The position numbers and the translations under genes were made by a program. DNA of 51,451 nt from the NCBI GenBank assembly GCA_000787465.1, contig JSYX01000209.1, forward strand, positions 1 through 51,451, read 5' to 3'. The DNA is from Thermomucor indicae-seudaticae (taxonomy: Eukaryota > Mucoromycota > Mucoromycetes > Mucorales > Lichtheimiaceae). Each line of letters starts with the position of its first letter. Within the stretch, counting starts at the first letter, position 1. The notes below the pieces were generated by a model. That model was given only the letters and a program-made list of their open reading frames with translations. It did no database searches and was not told the origin of the DNA. Of the stretch, positions 33,055 to 42,817 are shown one piece after another.

Positions 33055-34405
33055 TTACATGTGGTAATGCACAATGGCTGGTGGACCGATATTGCTACTG
33101 ACATTGCTACTGACGGTGGTCAACTGTTGTTGGATATCCACCATGGGTCCACTGATCAAAGATGGTTTCCGAGTCTGCCATCGACCGTGCTGGTCGAATA
33201 TGCCGAGGGCACGCAGCCGTATATCCAAGCCGTCTGCGTACATGCAAATCCACATGAGCCATTTGCTGTCAAGCGGGTAGGGCTGCCAGGCGAGGTACGC
33301 ATACATGGCGACAGCGTCCGCCGAATGCAGTTGGGAGCGGAACAAGTCGATCGTTGTATGATGAGTGAAGCTGAACATGTAGCGTTCAGTTGCTTTTTGT
33401 ATGTAGCGCAGGTAAAGGTGCCATGCTGTGCAAGTAATATCTAGTATACACAGGATTGGGGTAAGTCCTGATATACATCACTGAGCAACGGGAAGCACGT
33501 ACAGATGGCGAGCAGAACGTCGACCGTGTAATGAAAATGCGTAAAGAGAATCATGAGCATCGTCGCGAGAACGAGGGTGGAAACGATCCAGGTAAACACA
33601 GGACGAATCCTGGAGTGCGTCCGCCATAGTACAGCGCAGGACATGACGACGGACGTGTGGCCCGAGAAGATATTGTCAGTGCATGGCGTTATGTTGCCAC
33701 CCACCTGTTGAAAGAGAAACCCGAAGCGAGCGGCTGGGGAACCGTGGAGTGCTGCATCGGGCGGCTGGCAGTTATCAAACAAGGGAGAGGGCAAGGTGGT
33801 GACGACGAGCGAGATGCCGCGAAAGACGTAAAGGGCGCCCATGACGACCAGCCAGCGCCGGAGGACCAGCCAGCGGGTTGTCCAGTCGGGCGACTGGAGA
33901 GCGAAGCCGATCAGAGTATACAAAAGGACGGCCATCAGCATGTAGTTGACGATGTGGTAGTTTGCCACGTGGGGAAATGCATCATGCAAGAGATCTGCAA
34001 GAGGATGCTTCGTTGTTACTTAGTTTTGCAGCCAGAAAGGGGGTTCCCCTCTTATAATACCCTTTCGTATGTCGTGTGAGAGTACCGGATATCGCTCAGT
34101 TGGGCGAGGAACGATTCAACGTAGCCGCATACAAGAAGCCATAGAACCGAGATCAGAAGACGAAGGAAATCATGGTTTAGAAAGATATAAAAGAGGTCTT
34201 TGGATGATCGAATGGCGTCCGGCGGCTCAAGTCGCAGTCTGATGAATCCAATGCGTTGCACGGATTCGGCCCAAGGAGCCACAGACGTGGGTGACGCGTC
34301 TGCTGCAGCACCCACGGTGGCCGCGCTGGGTCGCAAAAGTATACGCCAGATCATGAAAAGAAGTAGAAGAAAGAGCAAAAGTAAAACGGCTTGGCTCCGT
34401 AACAT
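33055..34405 (-). CDS. Sphingomyelin-synthase-like (PAP2-C) membrane enzyme, 411 aa
   Basis: Member of the sphingomyelin synthase/phosphatidic-acid-phosphatase-C family, which moves a phospho-head group to ceramide in Golgi or plasma membranes. Three exons (34405-34061, 34007-33503, 33440-33055) join in phases 0 and 1. An N-terminal helix (VLLLLFLLLLFMIW) precedes five more: LRLLISVLWLLVCGYVESF, VNYMLMAVLLYTLIGFAL, WLVVMGALYVFRGISLVVTT, SVVMSCAVLWRTHS, FTWIVSTLVLATMLMILF. Catalytic motifs of the family are present: NIFSGHTSVVMSC and THFHYTVDVLLAI supply the His-His-Asp triad. RISLVVTTLP-type motif with PSPLFDNCQPP corresponds to the family's D3-like segment. The C-terminal ~125 residues after the last intron are soluble and end HYHM. 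Head group (choline, ethanolamine or inositol) cannot be read from the sequence. Confidence 0.85.
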
Positions 34406-34646
34406 GATCGTTTCTGGTTCATTTCATAAACAGTGATTCATGGGAAAACGTTTTTTTGTTTATGCTTACTCCTAATTGTGCCTTTCATCACCATTGTCTT
34501 ATACCGTATAGCATGCACAGCCCAAAGATCATCGATAGGATGCAAACAACAAGGCTTGCCAAGAAGCTCTCAACATTTACAAAGGGCTTTATTATTATTA
34601 TTTGTCGGGACGTCTTATGTACTTGCAGAACAAAAAATGGGAAACT

Positions 34647-37600
34647 TTACAATCTTTCAACGACAGCTTGCCGTAGCTGCTTTTCAGAGAGGTTTTCCGC
34701 ATTGATCGCGAGAGCGTCCGCAAACGCACGGCAAGTCCGCATATGAAGTCTTGTATGTACATCGTCACTGCTGCGCGACCGGCTTAGACGAGACGTTTCG
34801 TCTGATTCGAGGAATCGCGTGGCTGTCTCGCGCGCAGCGTCGAGTCTTTCGGCCTCGATAAGTGCAACGATATATCGATTCCAGTTGTGATCGTCGAATG
34901 GGTACTGCTCCGCTGATAGCTCGTTCCATAATACCACAAGGTCGTCGAAGCGCTGTTGCTGGATCAACGCATCGATGTATATTGAAAGAGCAAAGGGCGA
35001 AGCAACTTTTTCAGGTGCATTGGGAGAGGACGACGACTCTTCATGGCTCTTTAGCATCAGTGTATCGAGAACATCCAGGTTGATTTTTCCTGATACCGGC
35101 ATGGGGATTGACTGAAGCTGAGGATCCAGGTCATTGAGAACGACTTGATCTTGGCCTTTGTTGCGCAACGCGTTCCACATGATTTCCACAATGTCATACC
35201 GCTCTTCTTGCCGATACATTTTCATCAAGGATACGTAAACTGGCACCGTAACAGATACGCCGAGCTGCACCATTTCCTGAAAAAGCTTCTTTGCGTCGTC
35301 GAATCTTTTTTCCGTGGTATACGCATTGATCAATGGACTGAACAAATGCGGAGGGGGTATTTTGACGGGAGGCAGTCTCACGCGTCGCATATCGAGTATA
35401 TCGTCAATGGTCAAGGGCAGCTGTTTGTGGTAGGCTTCGCTGGGCGCTATCGCTTTCGCATCTGCCCACCGCTCATAATCAGCGTACTGCTCTTCCAGGG
35501 CCTTTTCACGATTTTCCTGCTCCGTCTGCGTACGCTGAACTGCATCTTGAACAACCGATTCCGCGAGACTCAATCTTCCTGCTCGGACGCTGCCCGTGAC
35601 AAGGATGCTCAAGGTCACGTGGTCCGGTTCAACACCTGCTTCCGTCATGCGCTCCAGGATCTTCGTCCCGTCCTCGTATCGACCACATTCAAAATAGCCT
35701 TGCATCATGATATTCCAGCACTGTACAGAGGGCTTGATTTGATTACTTAACATTGTCTCCAGCAATGCTTCCACAGCTCTCGGCTCCTTTCGCCGGGAAA
35801 AATAATACATGAGGATGCCGTAGGTATATACATTCATCTTGATAAAGGTTTTCAACATATGTTTGTACGTGTCCAGCACCATTTCCATCTCGCCGCATTT
35901 CGTATATACATACAACATGGAGTTGAAAGTATGTGCGTTTGGGCGCCACCTCCGTCGGAATTCGGTAAAGACTCTTTCTGCGCTCTCTATGTCGCCGGCT
36001 TTGGCGTACGCTTCAAGCAAGCAAGTATAGGTGTATGCATTCGGCTCGATTCCGGCCTCAATCATGTAATCTATGACTTTCTTGGTCTTGTAGACATCTC
36101 CTTCATCAGCCAAGAGACCTAGTAACGGCGTAAAGCTCTGCGCGTCTGGCGTTATATCCGCCTGTTTCATGAGTTCTATCAGTCTGAGAGCTCCCTCGGC
36201 ATCCCGGTTCTCGACATAGGACCGTATTAACAAGCCGTATATGGCATGATTCGGGCTAACAGAGTATGGTGCCGTGTCTCGCAGAACGCGTAGTACATCC
36301 AATGCAGACTCCCAGTCGTCATTACGTATGAAACATGTGATCAGCGAGGAAAAGATATGGGCGGTTGGAGTCAGCTTGTGGTTGTCGACCATGTCGCGGT
36401 ACAGCCGGCGGACCATGTTGAGATCGCCTGTGATTGCAAACATGTCAATTAACGGGCCAAACGTCATTACATCCGCCTTGAGGCCTGAATCCTGCAGCAT
36501 GTTGTACATTCTGCTCGCACCTTCTACGTCAGGTTCGGGTCGTTTGTGAGCATGTATATCGATCAAGGCGTTGAACGTGACCAATGTTGGCGCGATATGT
36601 TCCGTCACCGTCATTTCATGGAGTATCTCCATTGCCTTGTCAATATCACCACTCCTTCCTACCTTGTGGATGAGGGCCGTCATGACGTGCACATCCCGCT
36701 TCATATTCATCTTCACCATCATATCGTTGACCTCCAGGGCGTACTCAACGCGTCCCGCACCGGCAAAATAAAGCAGCATCTCGCGATACAATAACGGCGG
36801 AAGTTGCACTGTCGTACTGCCGACCGATTTGCCCACTTTGCTCCAGAACCATTCCCACACAAGTTCCACCATGTCCAGAGAGTAACCACCCAGCCGAACG
36901 TTTTCCATCAGCAACCTCGTGGTTGCGGTAGACGCCGACACTCCGCGCATCAGCATCTCATCATAGATCTCCAGCGACTTTTCTGTTACTCGTTTCCGGC
37001 CGACACGATCCTTCTGCAATTGGTACGCGGTCAACAGGATGTTGAAGGGCTTTTGCACGTCGCCATCGACGATCAGCAGATTCTCATCATCCACCAACTC
37101 TCGGAATATATGCTCGACCTCTGTTAGCTTCCCGTTCATCCCCAGCAGTTGCATGATGGTCAGCCTCTCTTTGCGACTAACACGATGGCCCATGTTCTTC
37201 ATATCCTCTACGAGTGTGAGTACGTACTCCAAGCCTTCGACATGGTCGGTGTGATGCCGAAAGAGTCGTATGAGTTCCCGAAACTGGTCACGAGAGATGT
37301 AATGCAGCATTCCGCGAAGTGTAAGGTCGGAATAACATTCCCAGGCCAGCAACGGGTTGTTGAGTTTGCGTAAAGCATGAAACATGATATCAATAAGCGA
37401 CTGGGCCGTTGAGGCAGCGGATTGCTCCAGGGCAGCTGAGAGTACGACGCCGGTGTCTTTATGGGGAGCCGCGGGCTTGGCTGAGGACGACGAATGTGAA
37501 TTCCTAGGGTGATGGCATGCGATCGACGTGTATCTGTCGGAAGCCGTCTTTTTGCAAGGTAGCAAGTAATTCCAGAAAAGCGGCGGTGAAGCGGTGCATT

Positions 37601-37832
37601 GCGCAGGTTGAGTAGTAGTAGTGCTGGTCCGGTGCTGGTGTGTTGTACGTGCGAAATTGGCCAGGGGTCGCTTGGACTGTCTAAGGCTGTTGTTGTTCAC
37701 TGCGCAAGTAGCGGAACGTCGTCTGTTACCGTTTCCGAGTTCGCGAGCGATTTCGGTCCACCTGCTTTCAAGCCATAAGTTACGGCATATTCGGGCGGCC
37801 TGCCAAGCATGTGAAGCGTCACTCGATTTCAT
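34647..37832 (-). CDS. Large mitochondrial pentatricopeptide-repeat protein, 1061 aa
   Basis: Single-exon PPR protein of about 20 repeats, ATG at 37832. The first 130 residues are basic and Ser/Thr-rich (presequence-like). Repeats run from about residue 150 to 1000, for example LNNPLLAWECYSDLTLRGML, AIPTLVTFNALIDIH-type, PDVEGASRMYNMLQDSGLKA, DVMTFGPLIDMFAITGDL, PNAYTYTCLLEAYAKAGDI, RRWRPNAHTFNSMLYVYTK, MNVYTYGILMYYFSRRKEP, PSVQCWNIMMQGYFECGR, PDHVTLSILVTGSVRAGR. A charged insertion of about 60 residues with EQENREKALEEQYADYE splits the array near residue 740. It follows the sphingomyelin-synthase gene by 241 bp. Organelle is inferred from family and from the neighbouring mitochondrial genes. 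Confidence 0.9.
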   Translation of the reverse strand: MKSSDASHAWQAARICRNLWLESRWTEIARELGNGNRRRSATCAVNNNSLRQSKRPLANFARTTHQHRTSTTTTQPAQCTASPPLFWNYLLPCKKTASDRYTSIACHHPRNSHSSSSAKPAAPHKDTGVVLSAALEQSAASTAQSLIDIMFHALRKLNNPLLAWECYSDLTLRGMLHYISRDQFRELIRLFRHHTDHVEGLEYVLTLVEDMKNMGHRVSRKERLTIMQLLGMNGKLTEVEHIFRELVDDENLLIVDGDVQKPFNILLTAYQLQKDRVGRKRVTEKSLEIYDEMLMRGVSASTATTRLLMENVRLGGYSLDMVELVWEWFWSKVGKSVGSTTVQLPPLLYREMLLYFAGAGRVEYALEVNDMMVKMNMKRDVHVMTALIHKVGRSGDIDKAMEILHEMTVTEHIAPTLVTFNALIDIHAHKRPEPDVEGASRMYNMLQDSGLKADVMTFGPLIDMFAITGDLNMVRRLYRDMVDNHKLTPTAHIFSSLITCFIRNDDWESALDVLRVLRDTAPYSVSPNHAIYGLLIRSYVENRDAEGALRLIELMKQADITPDAQSFTPLLGLLADEGDVYKTKKVIDYMIEAGIEPNAYTYTCLLEAYAKAGDIESAERVFTEFRRRWRPNAHTFNSMLYVYTKCGEMEMVLDTYKHMLKTFIKMNVYTYGILMYYFSRRKEPRAVEALLETMLSNQIKPSVQCWNIMMQGYFECGRYEDGTKILERMTEAGVEPDHVTLSILVTGSVRAGRLSLAESVVQDAVQRTQTEQENREKALEEQYADYERWADAKAIAPSEAYHKQLPLTIDDILDMRRVRLPPVKIPPPHLFSPLINAYTTEKRFDDAKKLFQEMVQLGVSVTVPVYVSLMKMYRQEERYDIVEIMWNALRNKGQDQVVLNDLDPQLQSIPMPVSGKINLDVLDTLMLKSHEESSSSPNAPEKVASPFALSIYIDALIQQQRFDDLVVLWNELSAEQYPFDDHNWNRYIVALIEAERLDAARETATRFLESDETSRLSRSRSSDDVHTRLHMRTCRAFADALAINAENLSEKQLRQAVVERL

Positions 37833-37973
37833 TGGACTTTTGTTTATCTGGTGTTTTTGTTATATGAGTTCTTTGAAAGGTACACACACACCTGAGCCGC
37901 ACAACTCACATGGTATATATGTCACTTTCCAGCAGTGATGCCGACAGGCATAAATTATGTAGGATTCCTTGTG

Positions 37974-38153
37974 TTATAAGTTAGGGCGGTCGCGCTGAAT
38001 GAGGAGCAAGAAATTGGAGCGACTTGCGTCGCTTTTGGAGGGACCCGGTGGCTTGTTTAGGAAAGGGGACTTGTACTGGGTTTTTCCGTTTGGTTTGCGC
38101 TTATGAAAAGCACTTTTACGCTGCTGACGAAGGACCTTTTGCACTGATTGCAT
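37974..38153 (-). CDS. Small basic protein, 59 aa, unknown
   Basis: Open from an ATG at 38153 to 37974, reading MQSVQKVLRQQRKSAFHKR, then KTQYKSPFLNKPPGPSKS and LLLIQRDRPNL. Composition (about a quarter Lys/Arg) resembles small mitochondrial ribosomal or RNA-binding proteins. In frame upstream the sequence LLRTYSTRRSNRK looks like the end of a mitochondrial presequence, so the true gene may start further up through an intron, but the upstream frame runs into the MITE. Function unknown. Confidence 0.35.
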   Translation of the reverse strand: MQSVQKVLRQQRKSAFHKRKPNGKTQYKSPFLNKPPGPSKSDASRSNFLLLIQRDRPNL

Positions 38154-38218
38154 TTTTCTATTCGATCTTCTGGTGGAGTATGTTCGCAGCAAACATGAAT
38201 GAACGATGATCGGATTCA

Positions 38219-38370
38219 GGTACAGCACCCGAACGATATATCGACATTCTCGATAAACCGATTGACCTCTGCAATCACGGATTTGCTTTTTCGTAGGCGT
38301 ATGCCCATTTGATATATTGATCAGAATTTTCGTCACGGACTCTATCGATATATCGCGCGGGTGCTGTACC
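38219..38370. mobile_element. MITE, 152 bp, with 26-bp terminal inverted repeats
   Basis: Left arm 38219-38244 (GGTACAGCACCCG, then GATATATCGA) matches the reverse complement of the right arm 38345-38370 with about two mismatches. The 100-bp interior has no coding potential. Size and long arms are typical of a miniature inverted-repeat transposable element. The flanks (CA|GG and CC|TT) do not show an obvious target duplication, so the exact ends may be a few bases off. Confidence 0.7.
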
Positions 38371-40203
38371 TTACGTATTACGATCAGGAAAGAAAACGGT
38401 GCATCAGCACGGTACATATGGACAATTCTCGGGAAACAAGTTGATGAGGATATCCATGACGTACAGCAGATAGAATAGCCTCCACAATCAGCAGATATCA
38501 ACAGGACTGAGAACGTCTGCAAGATAGTTGAAGTATGCAGTGGACAAAAGGGAGACACTATTAGCATAAAAGCTTTACAGGAATTCTAGAAAATGTAACA
38601 AGTTTATAATCTCAATACGAGATAACGTTATTAAAATGATTAGCAGTGTGATAATTTATCAAATGGATATACTGGATAGACGATATATGTTTACGCTACG
38701 TAAGGATCCCTTTTGCGCCAACTTGAGTGCGTAACTTGCGCTCTAATGAAAAGAAATTTGCGTCAATAGCATCAGTTGAAGTTGACGCAAAAAGCTATTC
38801 AAAAACCAGTAGTGTATGAATAGCGCATCCAAGTTGTATCCCACAAACGACTGTCTTGAGAATTTGCAGTCGAGATCGTCAGCGATCCTGCACGGCCATT
38901 GCTTACTGCAAACATCCCCAGACTGATCAAACACGATTCCCAAGGGTTACGACTTCGTGGCCTGGCACAGTGTATGTAGAAAAGGGATAGTTGACCACTT
39001 GTGACATAGTTCAGCCTATACGCAATTTTAGAAAAGCAAGTACTTTTGAAGCAGAACAATCGTGTCCTTGCGTTCTCATGTATCAACTTCAATCGCGACA
39101 GCAATTCGAAAGCAACATGGAATCAGGCAACCTTCTTACGTTTCGTTGGGGCAGATCTCGTCTGACCAGTTTGATGTTGACGACTGACCAATGTTGTAAG
39201 AATCTGCACAGACAAAGATTCCATTTTGTAACATGACCTCTGGAATATTGCAATGACGTTCAAGAGGTCACAAGCTTTTTCATTTTCTCTTTTTGTTCTG
39301 AAAAAAGAAGGGGGTCAAGCCTCGTATAGAGAGTAGCCTCCGTTAAGTTAGAGCACAAGAATGCTCATCCGCAATCTCCCTATCAATTATGACAACAACT
39401 CGTGGGCAAGCACCAGTACTCCCACACTCCAGATCGTGAAAGCTGATGCTGCAGTGACTGTAAGCCACCTTTGCACATTTACACGCTTGGCCAACAGACC
39501 AGAGAGTCCGGAGAGCTTCCCCGCCGCACATGGATGCACGAAGCATCCCGAATGTGCACGACGTACGCGGATCTTCTTACGAGGCTCGATAAAGTAGAAA
39601 TAAAAAGAAGGGCTTGCGACTGCCTTTTTATAGCTTTCGTTTTCGGTGATTTAAATAATAAAGCCGTCACTGCGACGCGTGTCGGTTTTTGAATTTTGTC
39701 TCACGCTGTGTTTCTTCCAATGGAAAGTGTCAAATTCCCAATGCGCAGATCAGTGTGCCTCGGCAGCGCAAATTGAATCGAAGCAGGGCGCAAAATCAAT
39801 GGCACCAAAAGGATTTCTGTTTTATAGCCGATGGAAACGTTGAGGCAGCTCATAAACTTTGATCTTTCAAAAGAAGCCCTGCCCGCAGTGCAACATGGTT
39901 TCTTTCCTTTTTGATGCTTGAATAGCAACTAAGGTGCCCACTCCCCTCTTTGTGAATTAAGGATAATGCAGGGTTGTTTACGTTGAGATTGATATTTTTT
40001 CGGACTGCTTAAAACTTGATAGTCAAACTGTACAGAGTCCTCAAAACGCAACCATCTTATGCGAAATGAATACAAGTCGGGAGACTCGTCCACTATGACC
40101 AAAGTGTGCAGATGTTTTATTCAAAGATGCCATACGAATAATTTATTGATGCCTCTATGAACTGGAAAATATGGAAACTATTTCATTGATTATGATGCCT
40201 CTA
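38371..40203. other. 1.8-kb intergenic region
   Basis: A 10-bp perfect palindrome (TTTGCGTCAA at 38757-38766 and TTGACGCAAA at 38782-38791) could form a hairpin. Plus-strand frame 39361-39597 (78 aa) is followed by an AATAAA-like signal at 39600 but has no recognised similarity. Nothing else seen. Confidence 0.4.
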
Positions 40204-41590
40204 TTATTCCGCGCTCTGACCATTGACAACTGCAACGGGGTCCATAAAACCGGGACCACGGATCACTGGGTCTGTCTTGGCTTTCTCCATGATGTCTGCG
40301 TTGTAGGCAAACTGGGTCTTTTCATTATGCTCCTTCGGTTCGATAATGGGTATATTTTTCAAAACTGGGGTGACATAAATGAGCACAACAAGGAGATAGA
40401 CAGTTCTTTCAGCAGTCGCTTTACTTACTTTGTGATGGAACGCAGCCTCCTTCAATGTGCGAGCACATGCATTGACCGCCCAGAAACGTTGGTAGGTTTT
40501 CGGCCGGGATCTGTTTCAGGAGGACGTCCTTGTAGTCTTTACCCAAGATCTGGATTTTTTCGATAGTCTACATGTCGTTGAGTAAAACAAGATCACTTGG
40601 ACAGTCTCAATTTGGACCGCTTACTCCTGGGTCTAACCATCCTTTGACAATTTTCCAGACCATGACGAATGCTGACGGTGCATTGACGAGGTAGAGCTTG
40701 TTGAGGGTCTCAGGGTAGTATTTCTGGTCAATGTCAGAGATAGCTTTAATGTAGTACAGAGCCGGCATGTGGAATTCTGCATAATCATTAGCGTTGGCGT
40801 GTGATCATGCTTTAGCAGGATATAGATTGACTCACGATGCCAGCCCATGCCAGTGCAATCAAATATGACGGTTTCCCTATTGATCGTTCTTTTGGCTGCA
40901 CGAGAACAATCTCGCATGATAACTCGATGCAAAAACTCGTTGCAGCCAATGTGATATTGAGTTACTTCTTCATTCGTAGCATACTTTGCAAGTTCCTTGG
41001 TAGCATGGTACCCCTATAACATATATTGCCATGCTTTAGAGCACCCTCGTTTCCGATATTTGTCGACCCCGATATATACCAGTCTCTCAATGTAGACAGG
41101 ACATCCGTCTTTATCTGTTTTATGCAGACAGCTGCCACCCATGTAGCGATATATTGTCAATACGGATGCCGAGACGCCCGGCCCGTTGCTAAGATTTCCA
41201 TCAGGCACCGAAGTAAATCCGCGCACAGGATAGAGTAGCGGAAGCTTGTTCTCTTTCGTTGCGACGGGATGAAGGTCGATATTGTTTTGTGCACGCCATG
41301 CCAGGGTGTCTTCCAATTGTTGCTTGGCATTTTTCTGTAATAGAAATAATCGTCAAGGAAACGTGTAGCATTCCACCGAGATGTACCCAACTTACAACAT
41401 TCCAACCGCGAGCAATCAAGAATTGACGCAAGTACTATTGGGAGGAGCGGTTGGTTGTCAACAAGATGACAGACACAGTTCGTTTCATAATAAACACCTC
41501 GGTGTCCAAGTGCTTACGAGACTCTCCAAGCTCGTCTCGTAGTTCCTGAATTAGCGCTGACTGCTCCTCTTCAGTTTTCTGTAATCCCAT
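40204..41590 (-). CDS. Sec14-like CRAL-TRIO phosphatidylinositol transfer protein
   Basis: Soluble lipid-exchange protein of the Sec14 family, which presents phosphatidylinositol and a second lipid for phosphoinositide signalling at Golgi or plasma membrane. About seven exons. CRAL-TRIO N-domain: MGLQKTEEEQSALIQELRDE, then YLRQFLIARGWNVKNAKQQL, LEDTLAWRAQNNIDLHPV. Lipid-binding domain: GGSCLHKTDKDGCPVYIERL, TNEEVTQYHIGCNEFLHRVI, TVIFDCTGMGW, HMPALYYIKAISDIDQKYYP, YLVNAPSAFVMVWKIVKGWL, EKIQILGKDYKDVLLKQI, NLPTFLGGQCMCSHIEGGC. These match the expected order of Sec14, including the DQ--YPE and LP--LGG motifs. The C-terminal tail ends VLKNIPIIEPKEHNE... and is variable. The start at 41590 is the ATG nearest the EEEQ helix. 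Confidence 0.9.
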
Positions 41591-41755
41591 GATGGTTTTC
41601 CGTTCGTGAATGAGAGACAAAGACGAGGGGGGAGCCCTGGAACTTTAAACGCCGTCGTGTTCTAAAAAAAGGCCCCCGTAATAAGGAGCAATGCATCCGA
41701 TGACCGGAAGTGGGACCCGAACCCGACATATACTGTAAACACTGAGAGCGCAGTC

Positions 41756-42372
41756 TTATTGAGCATCATCATTCGCAGCAGGCTGCTGCGATTGTGCATT
41801 GGCTTTATTGTTTTTCTTTTTCTTCTTTTTCTTTTTGTTGGCACGTTCGGAAAGGTATGTTGATAGAAAGTCTCCAGCTGCTGGCTGCGCATCAGGTTTG
41901 CGATTGCTTACGACTTGTGTTCGCGATTCTTCGTCATTGTCGTCGTCATCGTCGTTGCGGGGTCGCTTTTTGTTTTTTTCAGTGCTATTATTTTCATATT
42001 TTGCTGCAGCACGCTGATTCTGGTTCAAGATCTTGTTGCGTAATTGAATTTCTTGTTTTGATCCTTGCTGATGGGTCGTGGCGTCTTTATGTGACAAGAA
42101 CTTTGCACCCAAACCAAGCCTAGATGAGTGAGTTACGAATGAGTTTCTTACAAACTACAAGAAAGCGATCGTTTTACTCACCTATCAGGTCGGCCCGTTG
42201 AATACCGTGTAAAGCTTTCTCCCTCTTCTTCTTCTTCTTCGACCCGTTCACCGGGCTTTGGTGGAGGTAGCCAAGACTCAACTACCGATCGCGCAACACC
42301 AATCGAGGCGTCAATTTGGGTTTTAATGACTTCATTGGCATCAACCTTTGCTTGCAACTCTTTCTTGGACAT
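41756..42372 (-). CDS. Small nuclear/nucleolar-type DUF3245 protein, 184 aa
   Basis: Two exons (42372-42182, 42119-41756; 62-nt intron, phase 2). The N-terminal helix (MSKKELQAKVDANEVIK, IDASIGVARSVVESWLPPP) and the motif spanning the intron, RPDRLGLGAKFLSHK, match an uncharacterised DUF3245 family of short eukaryotic proteins; the rest is very basic and acidic in turn (NKKRPRNDDDDDNDEES, KKKKKKKKNNKANAQ) and is probably nucleolar. Function is not known to me. Several poly-Glu and poly-Lys runs derive from TTC/TTTTC microsatellites on the plus strand. It lies 165 bp upstream of the Sec14-like start on the same strand. Confidence 0.65.
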
Positions 42373-42817
42373 GGTCCTGGGAAAAGCAAAGGTTTCTGTT
42401 TTCCCGGACTTTTCTGGGCCAATCAAAAGCCATTGGATCAAGATACATTCCTTTTCTTGTTTTGTCCTGAAACGAGAGTGGACAGTTATGATGGCGGTTT
42501 TGTTTCATGTCCTGCCTATCGCATGATTATATCCAAGTGGCTATGGCTGGTTTTTTGCCGGATCAAGGGTGGTAGGCAAAGCTTTCAATGGTTGTCTACA
42601 TAGCATCGTCAAGATCTTCTATTACAGACGTGCGGTCTTACATGGCTCTTTATGCTTTAAATCAATCGGTCTCCGAGAAGAGGTATATAAGAGTTCGAAG
42701 TTTACTTGTTTGGTATAGTGAATAATAGGCTTTCTACGACGGAAAAAGGTTTACGAGAGGACAAGAAAAAGTACAGCTGATATAAGTAAAAAGGGCTATG
42801 TACACGGCGAAAGGATT
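42373..42817. other. Intergenic, with a TATA-like element
   Basis: Promoter of the DUF3245 gene and 3' region of the lactate permease gene. A plus-strand TATATAAG (42682-42689) has no plus-strand gene after it and is probably fortuitous. Confidence 0.4.

Noticed and set aside
38154..38567. Long in-frame extension upstream of the small basic frame
   Set aside because: Runs through the 152-bp MITE and has a Cys/Ile/Ser-rich random composition, so it is not treated as coding.
42682..42689. Plus-strand TATATAAG box
   Set aside because: No plus-strand gene follows; the next gene on the right is on the minus strand and ends there.
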